DNA of 64,000 nt from Lachnospiraceae bacterium oral taxon 500 (GTDB lineage Bacteria > Bacillota > Clostridia > Lachnospirales > Vallitaleaceae). A model generated the notes under the pieces. That model worked only from the letters and a program-made list of their open reading frames with translations. It was not told the origin of the DNA and made no database searches. Position 1 is the first letter of the stretch, and each line of letters starts with the position of its first letter. Below are positions 15,997 through 24,213 of this stretch, one piece after another. A program made the translations under genes and the position numbers. The DNA is taken from assembly GCA_002999035.1 (NCBI GenBank), contig CP027241.1, forward strand, positions 2,866,195 to 2,930,194. Reading direction: 5' to 3'.

Positions 15997-16026
15997 ATTA
16001 TACTATAAAGGAGAACTCCTTGTCAA
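15997..16026 (-). promoter_or_regulatory. promoter of the ylxM-ffh operon
   Basis: On the minus strand, TTGACA (16021-16026) and TATAAT (15997-16002) are separated by 18 bases. The spacer is occupied by an inverted repeat, AAGGAG-AA-CTCCTT (16008-16021), which touches the -35. A bound protein there would block polymerase, so it may be an operator. The rest of the 234-base gap between ylxM and the 16078 gene shows nothing recognisable. Confidence 0.75.
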
Positions 16027-16077
16027 GGGGGCTTTTTAAAAAAGTATTTTGTTCCTTCTCCCCCGAATTTACATGCT

Positions 16078-16875
16078 CTATAAAATCTCTATCCCTTTTC
16101 CTTCTATTTCTTTAATCAGCTCTTCATCAATCATCGAAATATAATTTACCGACTTTAAATTAGGAAGATACTCTATGCCCTTTATCGAGCGGATGTCAAA
16201 CCGGTCATCTTCTCCATCCCAGTCCGGCACTATCATTTGATAAACTTCCAGACCGCCGTCAAAGGTAAGGCTTTCGACTTTTAATAAGTCTTTTTTGGTA
16301 AGTTCAATATTTTTAAAATACTCCATCGCGTTGCTGATAAATAATTCGTATTTTTCATCATCGTAATTCTCTTCATTCGCGTAAAACTCATTTTTCCGTC
16401 TTATATGAGCGTTGATTTGGCCTTCAAAACTGGGAGTTTTATGGAGCAATTCGTCAATCACAACTAACTTAAAATTAAAATCAAACTCTCGTTGGGCAAG
16501 TGCGGCTTCTATTTCATCCTCCACCAAGGAGTACTGTTTGGGATCACATTCCAGAAATTCAAAACCCTGAGCATAAATATTATAATTTAGAGCATAAAAA
16601 TGCCCGGCCAAAACTTCAACTTCCAGATCAACCGACTCTTTCAGACTTACATCTTTTTTATATTCATTTGACCAGACCGCATTTACCGTAAGTATATGCC
16701 GGCCGGGCGACACATAATATGCCGGCATACCAAGCCTGTATAATTTATGCCTTTCTTTTACACCGTCTATCTTTTCAATAACATTTAAATAGGCATAGCC
16801 GGAGCGATGCCTGTTTTTCACAAAAATTGCCGCTTTTCGCTCTTCTTCCCCTGTTTTTCTTTTAAAAAATCCCAT
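16078..16875 (-). CDS. two-domain hypothetical protein with DUF6892-like C-terminus
   Basis: The 265-residue cytosolic protein has an N-terminal beta domain (about 15-110; the stretch YYVSPGRHILTVNAVWS suggests a PEGA/DUF2846-like carbohydrate- or lipid-facing sandwich). The C-terminal part (130-265) resembles DUF6892: FNFKLVVIDELL, FDGGLEVYQMIVPDWDGEDDRF and IKGIEYLPNLKSV. DUF6892 is of unknown function and is common in polymorphic-toxin/immunity-type neighbourhoods. It starts six bases after the upstream nucleotidyltransferase-like gene, so they are co-transcribed. ATG 16875 has GAGGT upstream. Confidence 0.65.
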   Translation of the reverse strand: MGFFKRKTGEEERKAAIFVKNRHRSGYAYLNVIEKIDGVKERHKLYRLGMPAYYVSPGRHILTVNAVWSNEYKKDVSLKESVDLEVEVLAGHFYALNYNIYAQGFEFLECDPKQYSLVEDEIEAALAQREFDFNFKLVVIDELLHKTPSFEGQINAHIRRKNEFYANEENYDDEKYELFISNAMEYFKNIELTKKDLLKVESLTFDGGLEVYQMIVPDWDGEDDRFDIRSIKGIEYLPNLKSVNYISMIDEELIKEIEGKGIEIL

Positions 16876-16881
16876 AATACC

Positions 16882-17394
16882 TCACTCTAAATACTCAGCT
16901 GCAATGACGTTACTCGAGAACTCCTCTTTTGATACGGCGTTCTCAATCATTTCAACTTTTTCATTCCTTCCCATCAACCGATAATATTCACCCCATAGCA
17001 AGGGAGATTGCAAGGGAATAAGTTCTGTTCCAAGAAGCATCTTTTCCACAATCTGCTCTTCCTGCAGAGAACAATCAAAAAGTTTGCCATCCCTGACAAT
17101 AGAAAACCCAGCCATGACATCGACATCCATCGAGTCGATAGTGAACTCCATAAATGCTTTTGTTTGATACTTGGGATTGGGCTTGAACGGCTGAATCTCT
17201 CCCATTTCAGATAAAATTTTTCGGACACATCCAACATCCGTATCGGAAACCATCAAATCAATGTCATGAAACTCGGATGTAATTCCTTTGAAGTATAGCA
17301 GCATAGATGCTCCCAAAGCCCACACAACATGCGCTTCGTTAAATCGATGGGCAATCTTCTTTAATAATTCGATTTTTTCTTGTATTCCTGCCAT
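16882..17394 (-). CDS. nucleotidyltransferase-fold protein
   Basis: A 170-residue protein with the minimal nucleotidyltransferase signature: WALGASMLLYFKG (GxS-type motif) followed by HDIDLMVS (DxD metal ligands), and a later acidic site in DSMDVDVMAGF. Relatives include aminoglycoside adenylyltransferase-like proteins and AbiEii/MNT-type enzymes. It lacks the extended C-terminal domain of resistance enzymes, so I would not call it resistance. ATG 17394 has GGAGG upstream as part of the junction motif at 17401-17425. It is followed after six bases by the DUF6892-like gene. Confidence 0.75.
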   Translation of the reverse strand: MAGIQEKIELLKKIAHRFNEAHVVWALGASMLLYFKGITSEFHDIDLMVSDTDVGCVRKILSEMGEIQPFKPNPKYQTKAFMEFTIDSMDVDVMAGFSIVRDGKLFDCSLQEEQIVEKMLLGTELIPLQSPLLWGEYYRLMGRNEKVEMIENAVSKEEFSSNVIAAEYLE

Positions 17395-17400
17395 CGTGTA

Positions 17401-17425
17401 CCTCCGCAGCTTCTAAGTTGCCAAT
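17401..17425 (-). repeat. accessory-gene junction motif
   Basis: On the minus strand this runs ATTGG-CAACTTAG-AAGCTGCGGAGG and ends in the ribosome site of the nucleotidyltransferase gene. Without the inner eight bases it equals the 9402-9417 motif almost exactly (AAGCTGCGGAGG against AAGCTGCGAGG). The inner bases create a small imperfect hairpin (GCAACTT/AAGCTGC). Confidence 0.5.
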
Positions 17426-17442
17426 CTCTGGCGGAATTTATC

Positions 17443-17880
17443 CTATTCAAGCCACTGTATAAATGCTGTTTTATCCTCACTATTGTACCCGGCCTTTTTA
17501 TAGAACTCTAATGTGCTTTCCTTTTTTGCGCCTGTCAAAAGCATCATTTTATAACAATTATTCTTAATTGCTATCTCCTTAGCATAATTGAGACACTCGG
17601 CTGCATATCCTTTTCCACGATAATTTTTATTCGTAACTACATTTTCAATAAACGCATAGGGCCGTACATTTCTCGTTAAGTTCGGAATAATAACGCAAAC
17701 GCAAGACGAAAGAATTTTACCTTCTATCTCATTGACAATAATATGATGGTTCTCATCTTTCATAATCGTTTGCCATGTATTCTCTAACTGTTTTGAACTT
17801 TCCGGAATACTTTCCTCATGTAGAAACAGGTATAAGTTCAATAATGCATCTAAATCCTCTTTAACCGCTTCTCTTACCAT
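17443..17880 (-). CDS. GNAT-family N-acetyltransferase
   Basis: A 145-residue GNAT protein. FIENVVTNKNYRGKGYAAECLNYAKE contains the acetyl-CoA pyrophosphate loop (RGKGYA), and LTGAKKESTLEFYKKAGY is the C-terminal motif. I start at ATG 17880 with GGGGAG upstream, which gives the expected N-terminus MVREAVKEDLDALLNLY; a longer frame to 17991 would cross the terminator of the glg genes' flank and lacks a ribosome site. The substrate is unknown. It is the first gene of the right-hand accessory run. Confidence 0.85.
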   Translation of the reverse strand: MVREAVKEDLDALLNLYLFLHEESIPESSKQLENTWQTIMKDENHHIIVNEIEGKILSSCVCVIIPNLTRNVRPYAFIENVVTNKNYRGKGYAAECLNYAKEIAIKNNCYKMMLLTGAKKESTLEFYKKAGYNSEDKTAFIQWLE

Positions 17881-17977
17881 AATTCCGACTCCCCAAGTTT
17901 TAAATTGTTCTATTTTCCGCCTTCCTTTTTTCTTTATTTTACCACACCCGCTGAAAAAAAGAAAAAGATTAAAGTAA

Positions 17978-18017
17978 TCAAAGACCTCCAAATGCCAACA
18001 GCATCAGAGGTCTTTGA
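17978..18017 (-). terminator. hairpin terminator after glgD
   Basis: TCAAAGACCTC (17978-17988) and GAGGTCTTTGA (18007-18017) form a perfect 11-bp stem downstream of glgD. The T-run after it on the minus strand is broken (GATTACTTT), so it may be a partial terminator. Confidence 0.7.
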
Positions 18018-18047
18018 TCAATAAACTATTAACCCAGACAAAAAACT

Positions 18048-19169
18048 TTAAATCCGGCTCTTTTTCGCAACGATTACCGGCGCATTCAGTTCACCCTTGA
18101 GCGAGTGATGAGCGGTAATCACAATCTCTTTGTCAAAAATGACATGCTCCAGGCTGACATCATTTTCAATGGTCGAGCCCTGCATGATAATGCTGTTGAC
18201 AACTCGCGAATTTTTACCGACCCTTACGCCGCGGAACAAAATACTGTTTTCCACATACCCTTCTATGATACAGCCGTCGGCAATCACGGAGTTTTTCACC
18301 TCCGCCTCCGAGTTGTATTTGGCCGGTGTTTCATCCTTCACCTTGGTAAATACCGTCTTGCCCTGACCGAATAAATCCTGGCGGACTTCCGGCTTTAAAA
18401 AATCCATATTGACCTTATAGTACCAATTCACGGTATTAACTACCCGCCAATAGCCCTTATATTCATAGCCGTAAATCTTCAGGTCATTTAGCTTGCGGAT
18501 TAAAATATCCTTGACAAAATCATAATGGCCATGGGCAGATGCTTCCTCTAAAAGCTCAATCAGCAGCTCACGCTTTAAGACATAAACCGCCATCGAAACC
18601 AAACTGCCTTTCGGCGATAACGGTTTTTCCTGAAGGTCAATCACCCGTCCCTCTTCATTTAAGCGAAGCAAACCAAATTCCTTTAATTCTGCCGCCGGTA
18701 CGTCCGCCATATCATAGTACATCATAGTAATATCGGCGCCGGACTCGATATGCTTCTCCAGAAGATCATTATACGTTGTGGAATAAATGCAGTTGCCGGT
18801 TGTAATCAGCACGTATTCCTCATGCGAACGCTTAAGGAAAGACATATTTTGATACATACCGTCAGCCGTACCCTGATACCAGCCCTTATGCTCCATCGAC
18901 AAATACGGCGGGAAGAGGTAAAGCCCCTCATTACGCCGATCCAGATCCCATTCCTTACCGGCACCCAGGTGATCCGTCAAAGAGCGAAAGCTGTACTGTG
19001 TCACCACGCCGACCTTATCAATGCCGGAGTTAACCATATTGGACAAAACAAAGTCAATTGCCCGGTACTTGCCGGCAATCGGCAATGCCGAGATGGACCG
19101 TTTCATCGCCAGTTCTCCCAGCAGCGGTTTTTGATTACCCGTTGTAATGATGCCAAAAATATTATTCAT
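18048..19169 (-). CDS. glgD: glucose-1-phosphate adenylyltransferase subunit GlgD
   Basis: A 373-residue ADP-glucose pyrophosphorylase-like subunit. It has the nucleotidyltransferase fold ([29 protein letters not shown]) and a C-terminal left-handed beta helix ([19 protein letters not shown]). The N-terminal GGxGxRL nucleotide loop of GlgC is replaced by [12 protein letters not shown], as is usual for the regulatory GlgD partner in Firmicutes. With GlgC it makes ADP-glucose for glycogen synthesis. Its start overlaps the end of glgC by 8 bases. Confidence 0.95.
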   Translation of the reverse strand: MNNIFGIITTGNQKPLLGELAMKRSISALPIAGKYRAIDFVLSNMVNSGIDKVGVVTQYSFRSLTDHLGAGKEWDLDRRNEGLYLFPPYLSMEHKGWYQGTADGMYQNMSFLKRSHEEYVLITTGNCIYSTTYNDLLEKHIESGADITMMYYDMADVPAAELKEFGLLRLNEEGRVIDLQEKPLSPKGSLVSMAVYVLKRELLIELLEEASAHGHYDFVKDILIRKLNDLKIYGYEYKGYWRVVNTVNWYYKVNMDFLKPEVRQDLFGQGKTVFTKVKDETPAKYNSEAEVKNSVIADGCIIEGYVENSILFRGVRVGKNSRVVNSIIMQGSTIENDVSLEHVIFDKEIVITAHHSLKGELNAPVIVAKKSRI

Positions 19170-20445
19170 GAGCTATGCCTCCCTTAAAAATCGTTTCGCC
19201 GGAAGCTATTTCATCCGTCGGAAAATCTGTCCCCTCTGCTCCGTGGTGAATGGCCACGTTTTTGCCTATTTTCTTACCGGACGGAACCGCTGCGCTTTCC
19301 CCGACCACCGTAATCCCGGTATAATACAAGTTAGGCTTCAGCTTATTGGGAACATCTTCGCCCACGCCGATTTCCGTTCCTTCACCAACCGTTACGCCCG
19401 CCGCTAAAATTGATTTCCACACCTTGACATTTCTTTCAATCACACAATCCTGCATAATGATTGAGTTTTCAATATAGGCGCCTTCACCGATCGTTACATT
19501 CGGGAAGATGATGGAATTGCGCACCACCCCGAAGATTTGACATCCCTCGCCGACAATCGAAGTCTTAACACTGCCCGAGCCGCCGATATAATGCGCCGGC
19601 ATTCCCGGGTTATTGGTGTAAATCTTCCAGGACCGGTCATACAGGTCAAACTCCGGTACCAGCTTAATCAAATCCATATTCGATTCCCAGTAGGCATCGA
19701 TGGTTCCGACATCCTTCCAGTAACCGGCAAAAGGATAGGCGTACATCGCCCGCCCCTCTTCCAACATCATGGGAATGACATTTTTCCCGAAATCATAATC
19801 CGAATCCGGATTTTGATTGTCCCGAATCAAATATTCGCGCAGAACGCTCCAGGTAAAAATATATACGCCCATGGAAGCCAGATTATTTTTCGGCTCTTGC
19901 GGTTTTTCCTCAAACTCAACAATTTTTCTTTTTTCGTCTGTGTTCATGATACCAAAGCGGTGTGCATCTTCCCACGGCACCTCAAATACGGAAATGGTTC
20001 CGTCCGCTTTGTTTTTCTTGTGATCATCCAGCATTTTGGCGTAATCCATCTTATAAATATGGTCACCCGACAAAATCACGACATACTGCGGATTGATTTT
20101 ATCAATATAATGAATGTTCTGAAAAACCGCATTGGCAGTTCCTTTGAACCAGTCGTTGTTTTCTTCGCTGGTAAAAGGCGAAAGAATCGTTACCCCACCG
20201 TTGATTCGGTCCAAATCCCACGGTTTGCCGATGCCGATATGCGCGTTCAGCTCCAGCGGCTGATACTGGGTAAAAACCCCGACTGTATCAATCCCCGAAT
20301 TGACACAGTTACTCAGCGGAAAATCAATGATTCGATATTTTCCTCCGTACGGCACTGCCGGCTTGGCGGTCGATGATGTTAAAATTCCCAGTCTGCTTCC
20401 CTGTCCTCCGGCCAATAGCAAGCCGATCATTTCCTTTGCCACCAT
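19162..20445 (-). CDS. glgC: glucose-1-phosphate adenylyltransferase catalytic subunit GlgC
   Basis: The 427-residue catalytic subunit has the loop [14 protein letters not shown] (10-23), [10 protein letters not shown], the FEEKPQEPK substrate segment, ASMGVYIF, and a hexapeptide beta-helix C-terminus ([21 protein letters not shown]). It converts glucose-1-P and ATP to ADP-glucose. It is first in the glgC-glgD pair; glycogen synthase and branching genes are not in this window. ATG 20445 has GGGAG upstream. The 250-base upstream gap is AT-rich with no firm promoter pair. Confidence 0.97.
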   Translation of the reverse strand: MVAKEMIGLLLAGGQGSRLGILTSSTAKPAVPYGGKYRIIDFPLSNCVNSGIDTVGVFTQYQPLELNAHIGIGKPWDLDRINGGVTILSPFTSEENNDWFKGTANAVFQNIHYIDKINPQYVVILSGDHIYKMDYAKMLDDHKKNKADGTISVFEVPWEDAHRFGIMNTDEKRKIVEFEEKPQEPKNNLASMGVYIFTWSVLREYLIRDNQNPDSDYDFGKNVIPMMLEEGRAMYAYPFAGYWKDVGTIDAYWESNMDLIKLVPEFDLYDRSWKIYTNNPGMPAHYIGGSGSVKTSIVGEGCQIFGVVRNSIIFPNVTIGEGAYIENSIIMQDCVIERNVKVWKSILAAGVTVGEGTEIGVGEDVPNKLKPNLYYTGITVVGESAAVPSGKKIGKNVAIHHGAEGTDFPTDEIASGETIFKGGIAHE

Positions 20446-20695
20446 TTTATCACTCCCTCTTTAAGCAGTTTAACTAAAGCAACCTTGTCAGCTTTGTATA
20501 TTTCTATTATGTTTTTCCGAAATTAATCCATTTCTTAATACTATTTTAACTTATATTAAAAAAAATTGCAATCTTTTTCTTGCGGAATTGTTATTTTTTG
20601 CAGCAATATGATATTTATGCCTGATATGCAAAAAACTTGCTTTCAAAAAATATCCGGTATCACCGTCATCTGCAGCGCTAATCTTAGCATTAATC

Positions 20696-21208
20696 CTATT
20701 TCCGAATCCCATACCCGCCGTAAATCGGCTTGCTTTCCGAAACCGTAATCATGGCATTTTTTTGATTGGTCTTGGCAATTTCAACATATTGTTTGACCTG
20801 CTTGCGCTTGACAATACTAATCAAGATTTTGCGGGCATAATCTTTCCCGCAGCCCTCCATTACCGTGACCGCAAAACCGGCTGCCCGCAGCGCTGCCGTC
20901 AGCTCCGCCTCATGCTCCTGCAAAACAATAATTTCAATCCGGCTGGTTCCCAGTGCCAGCTTTTCTTCCAGAAGCGAGCCCAAAAAATTGCCGACGCCGA
21001 AGCCGACTCCGTACAACACCGCCTTGATTGGATCTTGTGTTACGTTATCCAGCACGGTCGACACCAAAGCCAGCCAGATAAAGGCTTCCACTACGCCTAA
21101 AATTGCGCCTTTCACCTTTTCACCCTTAGTAATCAGCACCATCCGCACTGTACCCAAGGTCACTTCCAGGACCTTAACCAAAAATATGGCCAAATAATAC
21201 CAAAGCAT
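20696..21208 (-). CDS. UPF0316 membrane protein (DUF5698/DUF2179)
   Basis: A 170-residue integral membrane protein. Three hydrophobic helices lie in the first 90 residues (YYLAIFLVKVLEVTLGTVRMVLI, ILGVVEAFIWLALVSTVL, VLYGVGFGVGNFLGSLLE). A soluble DUF2179 domain follows (ALRAAGFAVTVMEGCGKD, ILISIVKRKQVKQYVEIAKTNQKNAMITVSESKPIYGGYG). The arrangement is that of the YebE/UPF0316 family, whose function is not established. It lies 21 bases after the HAD phosphatase gene on the same strand. Confidence 0.88.
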   Translation of the reverse strand: MLWYYLAIFLVKVLEVTLGTVRMVLITKGEKVKGAILGVVEAFIWLALVSTVLDNVTQDPIKAVLYGVGFGVGNFLGSLLEEKLALGTSRIEIIVLQEHEAELTAALRAAGFAVTVMEGCGKDYARKILISIVKRKQVKQYVEIAKTNQKNAMITVSESKPIYGGYGIRK

Positions 21209-21229
21209 TTTTTCACCCCCGCCTGCTGC

Positions 21230-22027
21230 TTAAAGTTCAAATCTTTGCCGCAGCACCTGAATCACACCGCCTTCTTTATTGGCCGGAGCAATATATTTGG
21301 CCGCTGCCTGTACCTCCGGCTGAGCATTGGCCATGGCATAGCTTTCTCCCACATTTTGCAGCATTTCCATATCATTAAAATAGTCGCCAAAGGCCATACA
21401 TTCCTCCGGCTGCAAGCCGTATCTTTCCTGCAAGCGCTTTACAGCATTGCCCTTACCGGCACTTTTATTTAAAATATCAATCCAGTTGGAGCCGGACACA
21501 TAAATCTGATAGTCCTTTTTCAGCCATTCCAACTGCGGCGCGGTTATGGCTGCGCCGTGTTCACAAAAAACCGAAATCTCCATAATTTGCTCATTTTGGG
21601 TTCTGACGCAGATATCCTCGGCTAATTCCACATTTTCATAAAAATTATGAGCAATCGCCGCAATCATCTCTCGTTTTTCTTCCTGACATTCAATATAACT
21701 CATTTTCTTGCCGCACAGCACAATCCAAGTGTCGGGAATCTTGCGAAGCTCCTTAACAATTCTTTCCACCTCATCATTATCCAGCAAGTCAAGATAGATT
21801 TCCTCTGTTTTATCATAAATCAAAGTACCGTTATCGGCCACTATGATCATCTCATCAGCCAGTTTCGGAAAAAATTTTCTCAAATCGTTATATTCCCGGC
21901 CGCTGGCTATGCCAAAGCGAATTTGCCGATCCATCAGCCGGCGAATCGTGTCCATTGTTTTTTCCGGAAGCTGATGATCTCCGTCTAAAAGCGTTCCGTC
22001 CATATCTGCTAAAATCAGTTTAATCAT
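21230..22027 (-). CDS. Cof-type HAD-superfamily phosphatase
   Basis: A 265-residue Cof/YidA-type hydrolase. Motif I is LADMDGTLLDGDH (nucleophile Asp8), motif II IASGREYNDL, motif III Lys near LNKSAGKGNAVKRL and motif IV FGDYFNDMEML. The IIB cap domain lies between. Family members dephosphorylate sugar phosphates or related metabolites; the substrate here is unknown. It is preceded by the crotonase gene and followed by the UPF0316 gene, all close together, so probably one transcript. Confidence 0.92.
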   Translation of the reverse strand: MIKLILADMDGTLLDGDHQLPEKTMDTIRRLMDRQIRFGIASGREYNDLRKFFPKLADEMIIVADNGTLIYDKTEEIYLDLLDNDEVERIVKELRKIPDTWIVLCGKKMSYIECQEEKREMIAAIAHNFYENVELAEDICVRTQNEQIMEISVFCEHGAAITAPQLEWLKKDYQIYVSGSNWIDILNKSAGKGNAVKRLQERYGLQPEECMAFGDYFNDMEMLQNVGESYAMANAQPEVQAAAKYIAPANKEGGVIQVLRQRFEL

Positions 22028-22038
22028 TTTATTTGCCC

Positions 22039-22812
22039 CTATCGATATATCGGTTTGCGTTTTTGCTTAAAGGCCGCGTAGCCTTCAATCTGATCCTTGG
22101 TGCCAAAGGCGGCAGCCATATATCCCATTTCCACTTCTTTGGCGACGTCAAATCCGGCATCCATACCAGATGTTACCGCCATTTTAATCAATTCCACCGA
22201 TGTGGCCGAATTATCGGCGATTTGATCCGCCATTGCCATGACTGCCGGCCAAAATCCCTCCATATCTGTCACCTGGTTCAGCACGCCCAGCTCCAGCGCT
22301 TCCTCCGCTTTTATCCGCCGTCCGGTAAACAGCAGTTCCTTGGCTTTGGCCAAACCGATCTCCCGAGGCAGCCGCTTGGTGCCGTTAAAGCCCGGCGTAA
22401 TTCCAAAGGTTACTTCCGGCATGGCTAAGCTAGCTTTTTCACAGGCAATCCGAATATCACAGCACAATAAAAACTCAAAACCGCCGCCGAAAGCATAACC
22501 GTTGACCGCTGCAATCGTCGCTTTGGGCAGTAATTCTATCTTCCGAAAAAGATCCCGCCCCCGCCGGGAATATTCCATGACCTCAAAGCCGCGGGCATTG
22601 CCCAACTCGTCCAAATCCGCCCCGGCAATAAAGCTTTTGCCTTCGCCGGTAAAGACAATTACCCGCACTGCCGGATCGGCCGCCAAAGCATCCACTACCT
22701 GGTCAAGCTCCTCCAAAACACCGGAGTTTAAAGCATTCAAGGCCTCCGGCCGATGAAATGTAACTACGGCAACATTGTTTTCCACATTAACAAGCAGATA
22801 TTTCTGTTCCAT
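22039..22812 (-). CDS. enoyl-CoA hydratase/isomerase (crotonase family)
   Basis: A 257-residue crotonase. The oxyanion-hole segments are GEGKSFIAGADLDELG (about 55-70) and NGYAFGGGFEFLLCCDIRIA (about 100-120). The catalytic-glutamate segment is LAMPEVTFGITPGFNG. Length and motifs fit a 3-hydroxybutyryl-CoA dehydratase-like (Crt) enzyme, but no thl, hbd, bcd or etf genes are nearby, so the pathway is open. I start at ATG 22812 (AAGGGA upstream); a longer frame begins at 22866 without support. Confidence 0.88.
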   Translation of the reverse strand: MEQKYLLVNVENNVAVVTFHRPEALNALNSGVLEELDQVVDALAADPAVRVIVFTGEGKSFIAGADLDELGNARGFEVMEYSRRGRDLFRKIELLPKATIAAVNGYAFGGGFEFLLCCDIRIACEKASLAMPEVTFGITPGFNGTKRLPREIGLAKAKELLFTGRRIKAEEALELGVLNQVTDMEGFWPAVMAMADQIADNSATSVELIKMAVTSGMDAGFDVAKEVEMGYMAAAFGTKDQIEGYAAFKQKRKPIYR

Positions 22813-23046
22813 CAGAATCCCTTCCCGGCAAATCGCCGTTCTTTTTATACTCACCCGGCAGCCCAAAAACTCCGCGCACCGCTGAAAATACTATTTTTAT
22901 CTTAGCACAGCCCGGCTTAAAAGTAAATCAGATTCCGCCTTTTCCCCAAATTTTAAAAAGAAACCGCTGCCTTCACCCAAACGGCCTGTAATTCGTCAAC
23001 ATATTACCCAAGTGCCGTATTTTCGAAAAATTATCTTTCTACGCAA

Positions 23047-23068
23047 AAAATCCCCTTTCGAGGATTTT
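23047..23068 (-). terminator. terminator after purC
   Basis: On the minus strand AAAATCC, an 8-base loop and GGATTTT, followed by further T residues, lie about 30 bases beyond the purC stop codon. The remaining part of the 288-base gap to the crotonase start shows nothing recognisable. Confidence 0.7.
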
Positions 23069-23099
23069 CGATGTTTGAACAAGCGGTTTTTCTGCCGTC

Positions 23100-23786
23100 T
23101 TAATCTGCCAGCATGAGTTTTTCCAGCTGCAGCGGCTCGATGTACTCTCCGTTCCGGTAGGCTCTCATATTGCCGCCGGAAATCTCATCAATCAAAGCAA
23201 TCTGCTTATCTTCACCCACCCGGCCAAACTCAAACTTAATATCATATAATTCCAAACCTTTTTTCGCCAACTCCGCCTTAACGATCGCCGCAATCTGCCG
23301 GGTCATCTCCGCCAGCGTCCGGTACTCCTGCCGGGTCATAATCCCCAGCATATCCAGCGCTTCCTCGGTAATCAGCGGATCATTCCGGTCATCATCTTTT
23401 AATGTCACCTCAACATAAGCATCCAGCTTTTGTCCATCCGCCGCATATTTGCCGTAGCGACGCAAAAAGCTGCCGACTGCCCGGTAGCGGCAAATTACCT
23501 CAACCCCTTCTCCAAAAACACTGGCCGGCAGCACCGTCATGGTCCGATTGGCAATATCGGCACTGACATAATGAGTAACAATCCCGGCCGCGTTGATTTT
23601 TTCAAAAAAGAACTTCGTCAGTTTCAGTCCGGCTTCCCCGGCACCTTCCATTGTCAGTCCAACCGTATTGGCACCCGGATCGAAAACACCGTCCGTGCCG
23701 GTCACATCATCTTTAAACTTCAGCAAATACTGGCCATTTTCCAAATCAAATACGTCTTTCGTCTTTCCCCGATAAATTTCTTTCAT
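23100..23786 (-). CDS. purC: SAICAR synthetase PurC
   Basis: A 228-residue phosphoribosylaminoimidazole-succinocarboxamide synthase, which joins CAIR and aspartate with ATP in purine synthesis. It shows [25 protein letters not shown] near the N-terminus, [15 protein letters not shown], and [28 protein letters not shown] start at ATG 23786 with GGAGGT upstream; the track to 23849 adds an unsupported tail. It is a single-gene unit, away from other pur genes, under its own PurBox promoter. Confidence 0.96.
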   Translation of the reverse strand: MKEIYRGKTKDVFDLENGQYLLKFKDDVTGTDGVFDPGANTVGLTMEGAGEAGLKLTKFFFEKINAAGIVTHYVSADIANRTMTVLPASVFGEGVEVICRYRAVGSFLRRYGKYAADGQKLDAYVEVTLKDDDRNDPLITEEALDMLGIMTRQEYRTLAEMTRQIAAIVKAELAKKGLELYDIKFEFGRVGEDKQIALIDEISGGNMRAYRNGEYIEPLQLEKLMLAD

Positions 23787-23969
23787 GATAACCTCCGTTT
23801 TTTCGATTGATTCCGCTGTCTTTCGCCAGTCGACTCCGCTAAGCTCCATCCGCAGAAAACTTACTCTGCATCGGGCAGATTACACCCTTATACCCTGCTA
23901 GCGGCTACGGCAAACTTTATTTTTGACATAAGTGCCGGATCCGTATCTCCTCTTTGCGGTATGCCTTTT

Positions 23970-23998
23970 ATCATAATCGAAAACCGAAAAAAATTCAA
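23970..23998 (-). promoter_or_regulatory. purC promoter
   Basis: On the minus strand, -35 TTGAAT (23993-23998) and -10 TATGAT (23970-23975) are 17 bases apart. The PurBox pair lies immediately upstream. The leader to purC is about 175 bases; I see no purine-riboswitch core in it. Confidence 0.75.
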
Positions 23999-24002
23999 GA
24001 GA

Positions 24003-24047
24003 TTTTCCGAACAAAAAATATTTTTTTATAAAATTTGTTCGGTTTTT
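24003..24047 (-). promoter_or_regulatory. PurR-type operator (paired PurBoxes) upstream of purC
   Basis: TTTTCCGAACAAAA (24003-24016) and its inverted partner built on GTTCGG (24037-24042, complement AAACCGAACAAAT) match the AWWWCCGAACWWT PurBox consensus of Bacillus-type PurR. The cores face each other at the characteristic two-box spacing of roughly 16-18 bases. This predicts PRPP-responsive repression of purC. The purR gene is not in the window. Confidence 0.85.
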
Positions 24048-24084
24048 ATATCTGCTCCGGTCAACCTCTAAAAAGCGGCAATTC

Positions 24085-24124
24085 AAAACTCCCGTTCCGG
24101 CCACTGCAATCGAACGGGAGTTTT
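24085..24124. terminator. terminator after xylB
   Basis: AAAACTCCCGTTC (24085-24097) and GAACGGGAGTTTT (24112-24124) pair perfectly over 13 bases around a 14-base loop. It lies about 90 bases after the xylB stop; the arm itself supplies the T-run on the minus strand. It also insulates the purC promoter. Confidence 0.88.
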
Positions 24125-24213
24125 TTCTCTTTGATGCTTTTTGTTCAACTATGAATCCAGCCGGTGTGTGCTCCGCTCCTTTTGCTCCCACCTTTATTCT
24201 GTTTTTCAGCCAG

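Noticed and set aside
16882-17394. Antibiotic nucleotidyltransferase
   Set aside because: Only the minimal GxS...DxD core is present and the C-terminal substrate domain of resistance enzymes is not recognisable.
23898-24191. A 97-codon minus-strand ORF between xylB and purC
   Set aside because: It reads through the xylB terminator, the PurBox pair and the purC promoter, so it is not a gene.
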